Of a stretch of DNA of 64,000 bases, positions 1 through 8,878 are shown piece by piece. The stretch is from Usitatibacter palustris (lineage in GTDB: Bacteria; Pseudomonadota; Gammaproteobacteria; Burkholderiales; Usitatibacteraceae). Position numbers and translations under genes: made by a program. A model generated the notes under the pieces. It saw nothing but the letters and a program-made list of their open reading frames with translations. It did no database searches and was not told where the DNA came from. The DNA is taken from positions 434,001 to 498,000 of the forward strand of contig NZ_CP053073.1 in NCBI RefSeq assembly GCF_013003985.1, written 5' to 3'. Within the stretch, counting starts at the first letter, position 1, and the number at the start of each line of letters is the position of its first letter.

Positions 1-114
1 CTCGACCATCGCGTCCGCGGGTTTCGCGTCGATCGCGGTGACGATGCGTCCGAGGTAATGGCGGTCGGTGAGGAAGTGTTGCCCGAAGCGCTTGCGGGGC
101 CTCGGCAGGGTCAT
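1..114 (-). CDS. rsmA: 16S rRNA dimethyladenosine transferase RsmA (KsgA), 5' end only
   Basis: The minus strand from 114 to the window edge encodes 38 residues that begin MTLPRPRKRFGQHFL. The KRFGQHFL block is the hallmark N-terminus of KsgA/RsmA, which dimethylates two adjacent adenines near the 3' end of 16S rRNA with S-adenosylmethionine. The ATG at 114-112 is the only sensible start. The gene lies 23 bases downstream of pdxA on the same strand, the usual surA-pdxA-rsmA order. The rest of the gene, including the SAM-binding fold, is outside the window. Confidence 0.9.
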   Translation of the reverse strand, partial: MTLPRPRKRFGQHFLTDRHYLGRIVTAIDAKPADAMVE

Positions 115-137
115 GTGACGTTCGCTCGGAAAGCGCG

Positions 138-1061
138 CTAGCGCCGCGCTGCCAGGTCGATCGCGAGCTCGATGGCTGCCTTGAGGCTGCCCGTGTCGAT
201 GACACCGGTGCCGGCAAGATCGACGGCCGTGCCGTGGTCGACGGAGGTGCGCACGATCGGCAGGCCGAGCGTGACATTCACCGCGTCGCCGAAGGCCGCG
301 TGCTTGAGCACCGGCAGGCCCTGGTCGTGATACATCGCGAGCACCGCGTCTGCTTGTTCCAGCAGGCGCGGCGTGAACAGCGTGTCCGCGGGAAACGGTC
401 CGCGCACCGAAAGCCCGTTGCGCACGGCCGCGTCGATCGCGGGGGCGATCACGTCGATCTCCTCGTGGCCGAGGTGCCCTGATTCTCCGGCGTGCGGATT
501 GAGACCGGCGACGAGGATGCGTGGCTTGGCGATACCGAAGCGGCTGCGCAGGTCGTGATCGAGGATGCGCAGCGTCACATCGAGCGACTCGCGCGTGATC
601 GCGCGCGGAACGTCGGCAAGCGGCAGGTGCGTGGTCGCGAGTGCGACGCGAAGGCGTCCACCCACCAGCATCATCACCACGCGTGCGGTGCCGGTCTTGT
701 CGGCGAGGTATTCGGTGTGGCCCGTGAAGGCCACGCCCGCTTCGTTGATCGTGCTCTTCTGCACGGGGGCGGTGACGATCGCGCCGAACTCTCCGGAGCG
801 GCAACCGGAGATCGCGCGGTCGAGCATCGCGAGGACGTAGCGCGCGTTGGCCGCATCGAGCCGGCCCGGCACCACGGGCGCGCTGGCGCTCACGTGCATG
901 ACCGACTCGGGAACGAAAGCCACCTTGCGAAGCTTCGCGCGCGCGGCGATCACTTCGCGATCCCCCAGGAACACCACGCGATCGCGGAAGCGCTCGTGCG
1001 CGAGGAGGGCGCACAAGTCCGGGCCGATGCCCGCAGGCTCGCCCGAAGTCACCGCGATCAT
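138..1061 (-). CDS. pdxA: 4-hydroxythreonine-4-phosphate dehydrogenase PdxA
   Basis: This 307-residue protein performs the NAD-dependent oxidation of 4-phosphohydroxy-L-threonine in the DXP-dependent pyridoxal phosphate pathway, in the cytoplasm. The N-terminus [16 protein letters not shown] is typical of PdxA, and the metal-binding histidines appear in TGHTEYLA, in GLNPHAGE and in AMYHDQGLP. The length is close to the usual 320-330. The frame stays open to 1274, but the first codons there overlap the end of surA and look non-coding, so ATG 1061 was chosen; it leaves 7 bases after the surA stop. It is probably the middle gene of an lptD-surA-pdxA-rsmA transcript. Confidence 0.95.
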   Translation of the reverse strand: MIAVTSGEPAGIGPDLCALLAHERFRDRVVFLGDREVIAARAKLRKVAFVPESVMHVSASAPVVPGRLDAANARYVLAMLDRAISGCRSGEFGAIVTAPVQKSTINEAGVAFTGHTEYLADKTGTARVVMMLVGGRLRVALATTHLPLADVPRAITRESLDVTLRILDHDLRSRFGIAKPRILVAGLNPHAGESGHLGHEEIDVIAPAIDAAVRNGLSVRGPFPADTLFTPRLLEQADAVLAMYHDQGLPVLKHAAFGDAVNVTLGLPIVRTSVDHGTAVDLAGTGVIDTGSLKAAIELAIDLAARR

Positions 1062-1068
1062 GGGAGGT

Positions 1069-2400
1069 TCAGCGCTCTTCGAGCCGGTTTTCGACGAACG
1101 CGCGGTCGCGCGCCTGCCGCAGCCAGTCCGCGTAGGCTTCGTCGCCCTTGCGGGCGCGAATGGCCGTGCGCGCGGCGGCCTTCTTCCGCTCCTCCGACTG
1201 CTCGTCCGCGCGGCGCTCCTGCACTTGCAGGATGTGCCAGCCGAACGGCGTCTGGAACGGCGCGCTGACCTCACCGGTGGCCGACGCGTTCATCACCTTC
1301 TCGAATTCCGCGACCGTGTCGCCCGGCGCGAGCCAGCCGAGGTCGCCGCCCTTCGAGGCGGAGCCGTCTTCGGAATGCACCTTCGCGAGCTCGCCGAAAT
1401 CCTCGCCGGCCGCGACGCGCACCTTGATGCGCGTGAGGCGTTCGCGGACTTCCGCATCCGTGAGGCCTTCGCGCGTGCGGATGAGGATGTGCCGCGCCTT
1501 CGACTGCTGGATCGTGGCCGCGGCCGCCTTGCCGCGCTTCTCGAGCAGCTTCACGATGTGGAAGCCGTTGGGGCTGCGCAGCAGGTCGGTCGTGTCGTTG
1601 ACCTGCAGCTTCTCGATGGACTCGAGGAAGAGCGCGGGCAGCCGGCCCGAAGGACGCCAGCCGAGGTTGCCGCCCTGCAACGCATCGGGTGCATCAGAAA
1701 AGGTCGCGGCCACTTGCTGGAAGTTCACGCCGCGGCGCAGCTCCGTGAGCGCCTGCACGGCGCGCCGGCGGCGCTGCTCGATCTGGTCGGGCGAGGCCTG
1801 CGCGGGCACCATCACGAGGATGTGCGCGAGGCGGTATTCGGCGTCACCGCTTTTTTCCTTGGCTTCGCGGGCGACTTCGGTCTCGACCTCGGCATCGGTG
1901 ACCACGAGGTTGTTCTCGACTTCGCGTTCGCGCAGGCGCGTGACCAGGATCTCGCTGCGGATGTCTTCGCGGAAGCGCGGGTAGGCCACGCCGTCCTTTT
2001 CGATCGCCTCGCGGAAGGCGGTCATCGACAGGTTGTTCTCCTGCGCGATGCGCTGGATCGTCTTGTCGAGCGTGGCGTCGTCGATCTTGAGCCCCGTCTC
2101 CTTCGCGTGCTGCACCTGCACGAGGTCGTTGATCATGCGCTCGAGGATCTGGCGCTGGAGGACATCCGCGGCCGGGAGTTGCCCGCCCTGCTTGCGCAGC
2201 TGGCTCGCGATGAGCGTCACGCGCTCACTGAGGTCGTTGGACGTGATGACCTCGTCGTTGACGACCGCGACGATGCGATCGACGGGAACCACGCGCGGGG
2301 GCGTGGCAGCCAGGCGCGGGTCGATGCGAGGGGTGGCCATCTGGGCGGACGCGCCCAGGGCGAGGGTCAGGGTGAGCAGCGCGAAAAGACGGTTGTTCAT
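1069..2400 (-). CDS. surA: Periplasmic chaperone / peptidyl-prolyl isomerase SurA
   Basis: SurA escorts unfolded outer-membrane proteins, including LptD, across the periplasm. The 443-residue product has a signal peptide ([19 protein letters not shown]), an N-terminal chaperone domain beginning at [14 protein letters not shown], then two parvulin domains. The first is marked by [10 protein letters not shown] and [10 protein letters not shown], the second by KARHILIRT and [10 protein letters not shown]. The ATG at 2400 overlaps the lptD stop codon in an ATGA arrangement (2400-2397), which points to translational coupling with lptD, itself a SurA client. Length and domain order are normal. Confidence 0.95.
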   Translation of the reverse strand: MNNRLFALLTLTLALGASAQMATPRIDPRLAATPPRVVPVDRIVAVVNDEVITSNDLSERVTLIASQLRKQGGQLPAADVLQRQILERMINDLVQVQHAKETGLKIDDATLDKTIQRIAQENNLSMTAFREAIEKDGVAYPRFREDIRSEILVTRLREREVENNLVVTDAEVETEVAREAKEKSGDAEYRLAHILVMVPAQASPDQIEQRRRRAVQALTELRRGVNFQQVAATFSDAPDALQGGNLGWRPSGRLPALFLESIEKLQVNDTTDLLRSPNGFHIVKLLEKRGKAAAATIQQSKARHILIRTREGLTDAEVRERLTRIKVRVAAGEDFGELAKVHSEDGSASKGGDLGWLAPGDTVAEFEKVMNASATGEVSAPFQTPFGWHILQVQERRADEQSEERKKAAARTAIRARKGDEAYADWLRQARDRAFVENRLEER

Positions 2401-4613
2401 CGAGCAATCTCGTCGGACCGGCGATAGCCGGAGATGTTCTGACGCAGCGTCTCCAGCGGGTTGATGCCGATCCGCGAGAGTCCGGTGAGCTCGAGCTGGA
2501 TCTGGAAGGAGGTCGAAACCTGCTGGGTCGCGGTGATGAATCGATGGGCCACCGCGCGAAGCTGCCAACAGTCGGCATTGTACTCGAACCCGACCAGCCC
2601 CTCGAGGAGCTTCTTGTCCTTGATGCTCCAGTTCACGCGGGCCACGCCGGTGAGGCCGCGCCACAGCGGCCACTGCGTGGAAACGTCGATCTGCTCGATG
2701 TCGTTTCGCGCGTAGCGGTACGCGGCGTTGAGCACGCGGCCCGGTTCCGGGAAGTAGCGCACGCCCAGCGCCCCCTTGGCCGCATCGCTGCGCGACGGGC
2801 TGTACTGCAGCACGAGGTCGGAGGTGATCGTGGGCGTGATCTGGCTCGAGACCACGCCGATGACGTCGGAGCGCTGCTCGTCGCGCGGCGGGCCCTCGAG
2901 CGTCACGCGCTGCGGCTCGAAGTAGTAGACCTGCCCGAGCGACGCGCGCAGCCGCTCGAGGCCCGTGCCCGATTCCACGAGGCGCGTGGTCACCGCCGCG
3001 GTGATCTGGTTCGCATCGCCGATGCGGTCGCCGCCGATGAAGCGGTTCTCGTAGAACATCTGCCCGAAATTGAAATCGGTCTCGGCCGTCGTGAAGTTGG
3101 GCAGCTTCGATTGGTCCTTGTACGGGACGTACAAGTAATACAGGCGTGGCTCGAGCGTCTGCTGGAATCGCTCGCCCCTGAATTCCCACGGGCGGTCGAA
3201 GAAGAGGCCCGCGTCCACGCTCGTGATCGGCAGGCCGCGCGTGCCTTCCTCGACGCCACCTGCGTTCTCCTTCACGTTGTACTGCGTGAAGTGGTACCCC
3301 ACCTTCGGCGTGACGTAGCCGTAGCTGCGCCGGAACGGGACCTGCACCGAGGGATAGGCGATGAAGCGCTGGCCGTTCACGAGCTCCGGATGGCGGAAGT
3401 TGGAGAGCTCGCCGACGAATTGCCAGTCGGCGCCGAGAAAGTTCTGCTTGAGGCCCGAGGCGAGCAGCTGCGGGAGGATCTTGTACGGGGCCACCACGGG
3501 GGCGAGCGGATCCTGGAGGGTCTGGTAGGCGAGCGCGCGCGCCGACAGAGCCCAGATGTCGTCGCTGTACGAGAGGATCGCGTCGCGCGGCAGGTTGGTC
3601 TGCGAGGTCGCCGCGATGCGCGTGGACAGGTCGCGGAAGTAGTCGTCGTCGGAAACCCGCTGCGCGCTGATCGCCAGGGTGGTGTTGAAAGGCAGCGACT
3701 GCACGTGGCGCACGCCGAAGAAGTAGCGATCGGAGTCGGTGATGCGATCCTTTGGCAGGAACTCCGCGTCGAGCTGCCCCGAGAACGTGGGCCACAGGTA
3801 GCGGAACTCCGAACCGATCTGCAACCCGCGCTTCGAGAAGAGCTTGGGCGTGATCGTCGCATCCATGTTCTCGGCGATGTTCCAGTAGTAGGGCATCGCC
3901 AGCTCGAAGCCGCTCTGCCCCGACGAGCCGATGATCGGTGCGAGGAAGCCGCTCTTGCGCGCGTTGTCGAGCGGGAACGACAGCCACGGCGAGTAGAGGA
4001 TCGGGACGCCGAGGAAGTAGACGGTCGAGTTGTAGGCGGTGCCGATGTTGCGCTTGCTGTCGATCTCGAGCTCGTGCACGCGAAGGAACCAGTCGTCTCG
4101 CGGCACGGGGCAGGTGGTGTACTCGGCGTCGAAGAGGCGGCTGATGTCCTCGCCCTCGAGCATTGCGCGCGAGGCGCTGCCGCGGCCGGCGGCGCGGCGG
4201 TCGAGCTTCTTCGGGATCTCGAACAGCGGCGCGTCCATCTCGCCCGTGTCGGTGCCGAGGTGGTACATGAGCTTCGGGCCGACGACCGCGTCGCCTTCCC
4301 GCTCCAGGCGGACCCGGCCGATCGCCACGGCCGTGTCGGTGACTTCGTTGTAGTCGACGCGATCGGCGCGAATGGAGGCCCCGCGTTGGCGCAGCGAGAC
4401 GTTGCCCGTGGCGGTGATGGTCTTGTCGCGCTCGCCCCCGATCTCGTCGGCTTCGAGGAAGCGGATCGCGTCGCGCTCGAGCCGCGGCGGCGGCGGGCGC
4501 AGTTGCCGGTCGAGGCGCAAGCGCAACCCGTCGGAGTCCTGCGCGCGCGCGCCGGGTGCGGACCCGATCGCGCAGGCGATCAAGATCGCCATCGGGAGGA
4601 GTCTGGAAGGCAT
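2397..4613 (-). CDS. lptD: LPS-assembly outer-membrane protein LptD
   Basis: LptD is the outer-membrane beta-barrel that, with the lipoprotein LptE, inserts lipopolysaccharide into the outer leaflet. The 738-residue product has a signal peptide (MPSRLLPMAILIACAIG, cleaved near GARA), an OstA-like beta-jellyroll region at about residues 50-200 (VSLRQRGASIRADRVDY), and a long Tyr/Phe-rich barrel ending in [12 protein letters not shown]. The frame is open to 4757, but ATG 4613 directly precedes the signal peptide. A TAGCAT hexamer on the minus strand about 19 bases upstream could be a -10. It is first in an lptD-surA-pdxA-rsmA unit and diverges from amgK. Confidence 0.94.
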   Translation of the reverse strand: MPSRLLPMAILIACAIGSAPGARAQDSDGLRLRLDRQLRPPPPRLERDAIRFLEADEIGGERDKTITATGNVSLRQRGASIRADRVDYNEVTDTAVAIGRVRLEREGDAVVGPKLMYHLGTDTGEMDAPLFEIPKKLDRRAAGRGSASRAMLEGEDISRLFDAEYTTCPVPRDDWFLRVHELEIDSKRNIGTAYNSTVYFLGVPILYSPWLSFPLDNARKSGFLAPIIGSSGQSGFELAMPYYWNIAENMDATITPKLFSKRGLQIGSEFRYLWPTFSGQLDAEFLPKDRITDSDRYFFGVRHVQSLPFNTTLAISAQRVSDDDYFRDLSTRIAATSQTNLPRDAILSYSDDIWALSARALAYQTLQDPLAPVVAPYKILPQLLASGLKQNFLGADWQFVGELSNFRHPELVNGQRFIAYPSVQVPFRRSYGYVTPKVGYHFTQYNVKENAGGVEEGTRGLPITSVDAGLFFDRPWEFRGERFQQTLEPRLYYLYVPYKDQSKLPNFTTAETDFNFGQMFYENRFIGGDRIGDANQITAAVTTRLVESGTGLERLRASLGQVYYFEPQRVTLEGPPRDEQRSDVIGVVSSQITPTITSDLVLQYSPSRSDAAKGALGVRYFPEPGRVLNAAYRYARNDIEQIDVSTQWPLWRGLTGVARVNWSIKDKKLLEGLVGFEYNADCWQLRAVAHRFITATQQVSTSFQIQLELTGLSRIGINPLETLRQNISGYRRSDEIAR

Positions 4614-4636
4614 CCGGGAGACTGCGGGCACGATGC

Positions 4637-4642
4637 TAGAAT
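4637..4642 (+). promoter_or_regulatory. Possible -10 element for amgK
   Basis: TAGAAT stands 27 bases before the amgK ATG in the 56-base divergent lptD/amgK intergenic region. No convincing -35 is visible, so this rests on the hexamer alone. Confidence 0.3.
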
Positions 4643-4669
4643 TCGCGAAGGATACAGGCAAAAACACTG

Positions 4670-5662
4670 ATGACTCGTCTCGCAGCGCTCGACGCGTGGC
4701 TGGGCGCTGCGCTCGACGGCGCACCGTTTCGCCGCGAACCGGCTTCCGCCGACGCAAGCTTCCGACGCTACTTCCGCATCTTCGTTCCGGACCGCACGTA
4801 CATCGTGATGGATGCGCCCCCGGAGCGCGAGGACTCCCGCCCCTTCGTGCACGTCGCCGGCCTCCTGCGCGCAGCAGGCCTCAACGCGCCGGAAATCTAC
4901 GCGCAGGACCTCGCGCAGGGCTTCCTGCTGCTCACGGACCTGGGACCGAAGACGTACCTGCAGTCTTTCGGCGAACAGGATCCCGACGCGCTTTTCCGCG
5001 ACGCGATCGCAGCGCTCGTCACCTGGCAGGGTGCGAGCCGCGAGGGCGCGCTGCCGCCCTACGACGAAACGCTGCTGCGACGCGAGATCGAGCTCTTCCC
5101 CGAGTGGTACGTGAAGCGCCATCGGGGTGTGGAGCTCGATGCGGGCCAGCGCGAAAAGCTCGAAGGGGTATTCCGGGCCGTGCTCGCGGCGAATCTCGCC
5201 GAACCGCGCGTGTTCGTGCACCGCGACTTCATGCCGCGCAACCTCATGGTGAGCGCGCCCAACCCGGGCATCATCGATTTCCAGGATGCCGTCTACGGAC
5301 CGATCAGCTATGACATCGCCTGCCTGCTGCGAGATGCGTACGTGAGCTGGGAGGAGCCGCAGGTCATCGACTGGACCATCCGTTACTGGGAGCGGGCGCG
5401 CAAGCACGGGCTGCCCGTGCCCGCGGACTTCGCCGACTTCTGGCGCAACGTCGAGTGGATGGGCCTGCAGCGCCACCTCAAGGTCGCCGGCATCTTCGCG
5501 CGCCTGCACTACCGCGACGGCAAGGCGGGCTACATCGACGACGCGCCGCGCTTCATCGGCTACATCCGCAAGACCGCCGGCCGCTACCGGGAGCTCGAAC
5601 CGCTGCTGCGCCTCGTCGACCAGATCGAAGGCGCGCACGTCGAAACGCGGCTCACGTTTTGA
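4670..5662 (+). CDS. amgK: N-acetylmuramate/N-acetylglucosamine 1-kinase AmgK-like phosphotransferase
   Basis: This 330-residue aminoglycoside-phosphotransferase-fold kinase carries the catalytic loop HRDFMPRNLM and the metal-binding IIDFQDAVYGP. In Pseudomonas and many other Gram-negatives AmgK phosphorylates MurNAc and GlcNAc at the anomeric position, and MurU then forms UDP-MurNAc, bypassing de novo MurA/MurB synthesis. The fold alone does not fix the substrate. The assignment rests on the directly coupled downstream nucleotidyltransferase: the stop codon overlaps the murU start (TTGA, 5659-5662). Its length fits AmgK. Confidence 0.88.
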   Translation: MTRLAALDAWLGAALDGAPFRREPASADASFRRYFRIFVPDRTYIVMDAPPEREDSRPFVHVAGLLRAAGLNAPEIYAQDLAQGFLLLTDLGPKTYLQSFGEQDPDALFRDAIAALVTWQGASREGALPPYDETLLRREIELFPEWYVKRHRGVELDAGQREKLEGVFRAVLAANLAEPRVFVHRDFMPRNLMVSAPNPGIIDFQDAVYGPISYDIACLLRDAYVSWEEPQVIDWTIRYWERARKHGLPVPADFADFWRNVEWMGLQRHLKVAGIFARLHYRDGKAGYIDDAPRFIGYIRKTAGRYRELEPLLRLVDQIEGAHVETRLTF

Positions 5663-6354
5663 AACGAACTCGCCGCGCGATCGTGCTTGCGGCCGGGCGC
5701 GGCGAGCGGCTGCGCCCGCTGACGGACACAACGCCGAAGCCCCTGCTCAAGGTGGGCGGTCGCACGCTGATCGAGCGGCAGATCGCGCGTCTCGTCGCCG
5801 GGGGGTTCACCGAACTGGTGGTGAACATCGAGCACCTCGGCGAGCAGGTCGAGAACGCGCTGGGTGATGGCTCGCGCCTGGGTGCTGCGATCCGCTATTC
5901 ACGCGAGAACCCTGCGCTGGAGACCGCCGGCGGAATCGCGCGCGCATTGCCGCTGCTCGGTGATGAGCCCTTCGCGGTCGTGAGCGCGGACATCCACACG
6001 GCTTTCGACTACGCAACACTCGGTCCGATCGCCGACGCGATCGCGCGCGACTTCGAAAGACACGCGGCGCACTTCGTGCTCGTCGACAACCCGCCGTGGC
6101 ATTCGGGCGGCGACATGGGACTGGCCAATGGGCGCGTCGCGCGCGGCAAGCCGTGGTTTACCTACGGCAACATCTCCGTCTTCCACCCGGCGAGCTTCGC
6201 GCCGCTCGACCCGAATGCGAAGCTGCGCATCTTCCCCTGGGCCTATGCGATGGTCGATGCCGGACGAGTCACCGGCGAGTACTTCGGCGGCGACTGGGAC
6301 AACGTCGGAACCGCCGAGCAGCTCGCGGCGCTCGACCGGCGGCTGTCGGCGTAA
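5659..6354 (+). CDS. murU: N-acetylmuramate alpha-1-phosphate uridylyltransferase MurU
   Basis: This 231-residue sugar-phosphate nucleotidyltransferase has the signature IVLAAGRGERLRPLTD, then TPKPLLKVGG and a metal-binding Asp in VVSADIHT. Paired with AmgK it is expected to convert MurNAc-1-phosphate and UTP to UDP-MurNAc in peptidoglycan recycling. No ATG precedes the signature. The TTG at 5659 overlaps the amgK TGA and leaves three residues before RRAIVLAAG, so it was taken as the start. A longer open frame back to 5455 lies inside amgK and is not credible. Length matches MurU (about 225). Confidence 0.88.
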   Translation: MKRTRRAIVLAAGRGERLRPLTDTTPKPLLKVGGRTLIERQIARLVAGGFTELVVNIEHLGEQVENALGDGSRLGAAIRYSRENPALETAGGIARALPLLGDEPFAVVSADIHTAFDYATLGPIADAIARDFERHAAHFVLVDNPPWHSGGDMGLANGRVARGKPWFTYGNISVFHPASFAPLDPNAKLRIFPWAYAMVDAGRVTGEYFGGDWDNVGTAEQLAALDRRLSA

Positions 6355-6357
6355 AAT
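6352..6357 (+). promoter_or_regulatory. Candidate -10 for a leaderless pepP transcript
   Basis: TAAAAT lies exactly 6 bases before the pepP ATG and overlaps the end of murU. A transcript started from it would begin at or next to the start codon. There is no Shine-Dalgarno before pepP and no good -35. Confidence 0.35.
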
Positions 6358-6363
6358 GCCGCC

Positions 6364-7680
6364 ATGAGACTCGAAAACCCCAATCAGCTGAAACCGTTCC
6401 GCAAGCGCCGCGCGCGCGTTGCGGCCGCCGCCGGATCCGGCGTGATCGTGCTGCCCACCGCACCCGAGCGCACGCGCAACGCCGACGCCCATTACGACTA
6501 CCGGTGGGACAGCGCGTTCTTCTACCTCACGGGATTCCGCGAACCGGAGGCCGTGCTGGTGATCGTCGCCGGCAAGAAGCCGCGCGAGATCCTCTTCTGC
6601 CGCGAGAAGAACCTCGAACGCGAAATCTGGGACGGCTTCCGCTACGGTCCCGAGCTCGCGAAGAGCGCCTTCGGCTTCGACGAGGCCTACCCCTACGACC
6701 AGCTCGACCAGCGCCTGCCCGAGCTCCTCGCGAACCAGGAAACGCTGCACACCCCGGTCGGCGCGGACCCCGAGTGGGACGTGCGCGTGACCGGCTGGCT
6801 CAACGCCGTGCGCGCGAAAGTCCGCACGGGCATCAGCGCGCCCGCGCAGATCAGCGACATCCGCGCGACCGTGAGCGACATGCGCCTCATCAAGGACGAG
6901 CACGAGATCGCGATCATGCGGCGCGCCGGCGAAATCTCGAGCGCGGCCCACGTGCGCGCGATGCGCGTGGCGGCACCGGGCAAGCGCGAATACGAAGTCG
7001 AAGCCGAGCTGATCCACGAGTTCATCCGCAATGGCGCGCGTTCCGCGGCCTACGGCTCGATCGTCGCGACCGGCGCGAATGCCTGCGTGCTCCACTACCG
7101 CGAGAACGACGCCGAGATCCGCAAGGGCGACCTCATGCTGATCGACGCGGGCTGCGAGCTCGACAGCTACGCTGCCGACATCACGCGCACGTTCCCCGTC
7201 GACGGCAAGTTCACGGCCGTGCAGAAGGACGTCTACGAACTCGTGCTCGCCTCGCAGGAAGCCGCGATCAAGGCCGTGAAGCCGGGTGCGGACTTCATCG
7301 ATTACCACGACGCCGCGACCAAGGTGCTCGTGCAGGGCCTCATCGACTTCAAGCTCTGCAAGGGCAGCGTGTCGAAGGTGCTCGAGGACGGTTCGTACAA
7401 GCAGTTCTACATGCACCGCACCGGCCACTGGCTGGGCCTGGATGTGCACGATGCCGGCGACTACATGCGCCGCGGCAAGTGGCGCAAGCTCGAGCCGGGC
7501 ATGGTGCTCACCGTCGAACCCGGGCTCTACATCCGTCCCGCGGCCAATGTCCCGAAGGCGTTCTGGAACATCGGCGTGCGTATCGAGGATGACGTGCTCG
7601 TCACCGCGAAGGGCCGCGACGTCCTCACGAGCGCGTGTCCCAAGCGCGTGAAGGACGTCGAGGCAGCGGTCCGCGGGTAG
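6364..7680 (+). CDS. pepP: Xaa-Pro aminopeptidase (M24B)
   Basis: This 438-residue metallopeptidase removes N-terminal residues that precede proline. The N-terminal aminopeptidase-P domain (about 1-170) includes YRWDSAFFYLTGF. The pita-bread catalytic domain has the dinuclear metal ligands in LMLIDAGCELDSYAADITR, the His in HRTGHWLGLDVHD, and the Glu residues in LTVEPGLYI and GVRIEDDV. Length and motifs match proteobacterial PepP, which often sits beside UbiH/VisC-type genes as it does here. It follows murU by 9 bases but has its own -10-like hexamer (6352-6357). Confidence 0.95.
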   Translation: MRLENPNQLKPFRKRRARVAAAAGSGVIVLPTAPERTRNADAHYDYRWDSAFFYLTGFREPEAVLVIVAGKKPREILFCREKNLEREIWDGFRYGPELAKSAFGFDEAYPYDQLDQRLPELLANQETLHTPVGADPEWDVRVTGWLNAVRAKVRTGISAPAQISDIRATVSDMRLIKDEHEIAIMRRAGEISSAAHVRAMRVAAPGKREYEVEAELIHEFIRNGARSAAYGSIVATGANACVLHYRENDAEIRKGDLMLIDAGCELDSYAADITRTFPVDGKFTAVQKDVYELVLASQEAAIKAVKPGADFIDYHDAATKVLVQGLIDFKLCKGSVSKVLEDGSYKQFYMHRTGHWLGLDVHDAGDYMRRGKWRKLEPGMVLTVEPGLYIRPAANVPKAFWNIGVRIEDDVLVTAKGRDVLTSACPKRVKDVEAAVRG

Positions 7681-7725
7681 GGGTCAGATCCCTTTATCCG
7701 CGAGATCAAAGGGGTCTGACCCCTT
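7680..7725. repeat. REP-like GGGGTCAGA inverted repeat between pepP and ubiH
   Basis: Arms 7680-7695 (GGGGTCAGATCCCTTT) and 7708-7723 (AAAGGGGTCTGACCCC) are complementary over 16 bases except for one position that forms a G-U pair. The loop is 12 bases. The GGGGTCAGACCCCTTT family of palindromes is recurrent in proteobacterial intergenic regions, known from general experience and not checked here. The left arm starts in the pepP stop codon. No T-run follows, so a simple rho-independent terminator is less likely than a REP element or an mRNA-stabilising hairpin. Confidence 0.7.
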
Positions 7726-7738
7726 GAATCTTCCCTCC

Positions 7739-8878
7739 ATGCTCGACGTCGCCATCATCGGTGCGGGTCCTGTCGGCGCGACGGTTGCCGCGCTCGCCTC
7801 CGATTCCGGACTCGACATCGGTGTCTTCGAGGCCCGCGGCGGGCCGTCGAACGACAAGCGCACGTTGGCCCTTTCGCATGCGAGCCGCGAGATTCTCGAG
7901 GGCGCGAACGCGTGGCCCGCTCAGGGCGTGACGCCGATCGAGTCCATCCACATTTCGCAGCAGGGCGGCCCGGGCCGCACGCTGCTCGAAGCGAGCGAGC
8001 AACGCATTCCGGCGCTCGGCTACACCGTGGCCTATGCGGCGCTCGAATCGACGCTCGAAGCGCGCCTGGTGCGCTCCGGCGTGACGACGCGCTTCGGCGA
8101 GGCGTGCACGCAGATTGATCTTGCCGACGACGCCGCGACGGTGCGGTTCGAGTCCGGCCGCGAGGCGCGCGCGCGATTGCTGGTGCTTGCCGATGGCGGC
8201 GCGAACTCCACGCGCATTCCGGGCATCGCCTATACGACCAAGGATTACGACCAGCTCGCGCTGACGGCGCCGGTGAGCACCGATCGCGCCCACGGCGCGC
8301 GCGCCTATGAGCGCTTCACGCCGCAAGGACCCGCTGCGTTGTTGCCGGTCGGCGATCGCTTCGCGCTCGTCTGGACCGCCAGCCCGGCCGAGGCGAAACG
8401 GTTGCTGGCACTCGACGATGCCGCGTTCCTCGTGGAACTGCAGGCGCATTTCGGCGATCGCGCCGGCCGGTTCACCGAGGTGGGGCCGCGCGCCGCGTTC
8501 CCGCTGAAGCTGCGCACGGTCAACACGAATATCGCGTTGCGTACCGCGATCGTCGGCAACGCCGCGCAGGCGCTGCATCCGGTGGCGGGGCAGGGCCTGA
8601 ATCTCGGATTGCGCGATGCTCAATCGCTCGCGACGGCCCTTTGCACGCGCGGACGTGCCGCGATCGGCGAAGCCGCGATGCTCGCGGACTATCGCGAGAG
8701 CCGCCGCCGCGACACGTTGCGCGGCGTGGCCTTCACCGATTTTCTCGTCTCGGCGTTCGCCGATGCGCGCCGCCTTCCCACCTGGGGACGCGGCCTCGCG
8801 CTCACGGTGCTCGATCTCTTTCCGCCGGCGCGTCGGCTGCTCGCGCAACGCATGATCCATGGAGCGGGTTCGCCGTGA
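7739..8878 (+). CDS. FAD-dependent ubiquinone-biosynthesis hydroxylase, UbiH family (first of pair)
   Basis: This 379-residue class A flavoprotein monooxygenase has the FAD Rossmann motif DVAIIGAGPVGATVA at its N-terminus, the GD-like motif in AIVGNAAQALHPVAGQGLN, and the second nucleotide motif at LLVLADGGANS. UbiH/UbiI/UbiF-type enzymes hydroxylate the octaprenyl-phenol ring with O2 and NAD(P)H during ubiquinone synthesis. UbiH is the likeliest ring position but cannot be fixed by eye. ATG 7739 was chosen over an in-frame TTG at 7724, which lies in the right arm of the hairpin. The stop overlaps the next gene start (GTGA). Coq7 at 18781 would be a third hydroxylase. Confidence 0.85.
   Translation: MLDVAIIGAGPVGATVAALASDSGLDIGVFEARGGPSNDKRTLALSHASREILEGANAWPAQGVTPIESIHISQQGGPGRTLLEASEQRIPALGYTVAYAALESTLEARLVRSGVTTRFGEACTQIDLADDAATVRFESGREARARLLVLADGGANSTRIPGIAYTTKDYDQLALTAPVSTDRAHGARAYERFTPQGPAALLPVGDRFALVWTASPAEAKRLLALDDAAFLVELQAHFGDRAGRFTEVGPRAAFPLKLRTVNTNIALRTAIVGNAAQALHPVAGQGLNLGLRDAQSLATALCTRGRAAIGEAAMLADYRESRRRDTLRGVAFTDFLVSAFADARRLPTWGRGLALTVLDLFPPARRLLAQRMIHGAGSP

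Noticed and set aside
847..4670. Long plus-strand open frames opposite surA and lptD (526 and 708 codons)
   Set aside because: They are Arg/Ala/Val-rich antisense shadows caused by GC bias at third positions; the minus strand encodes clear SurA and LptD.
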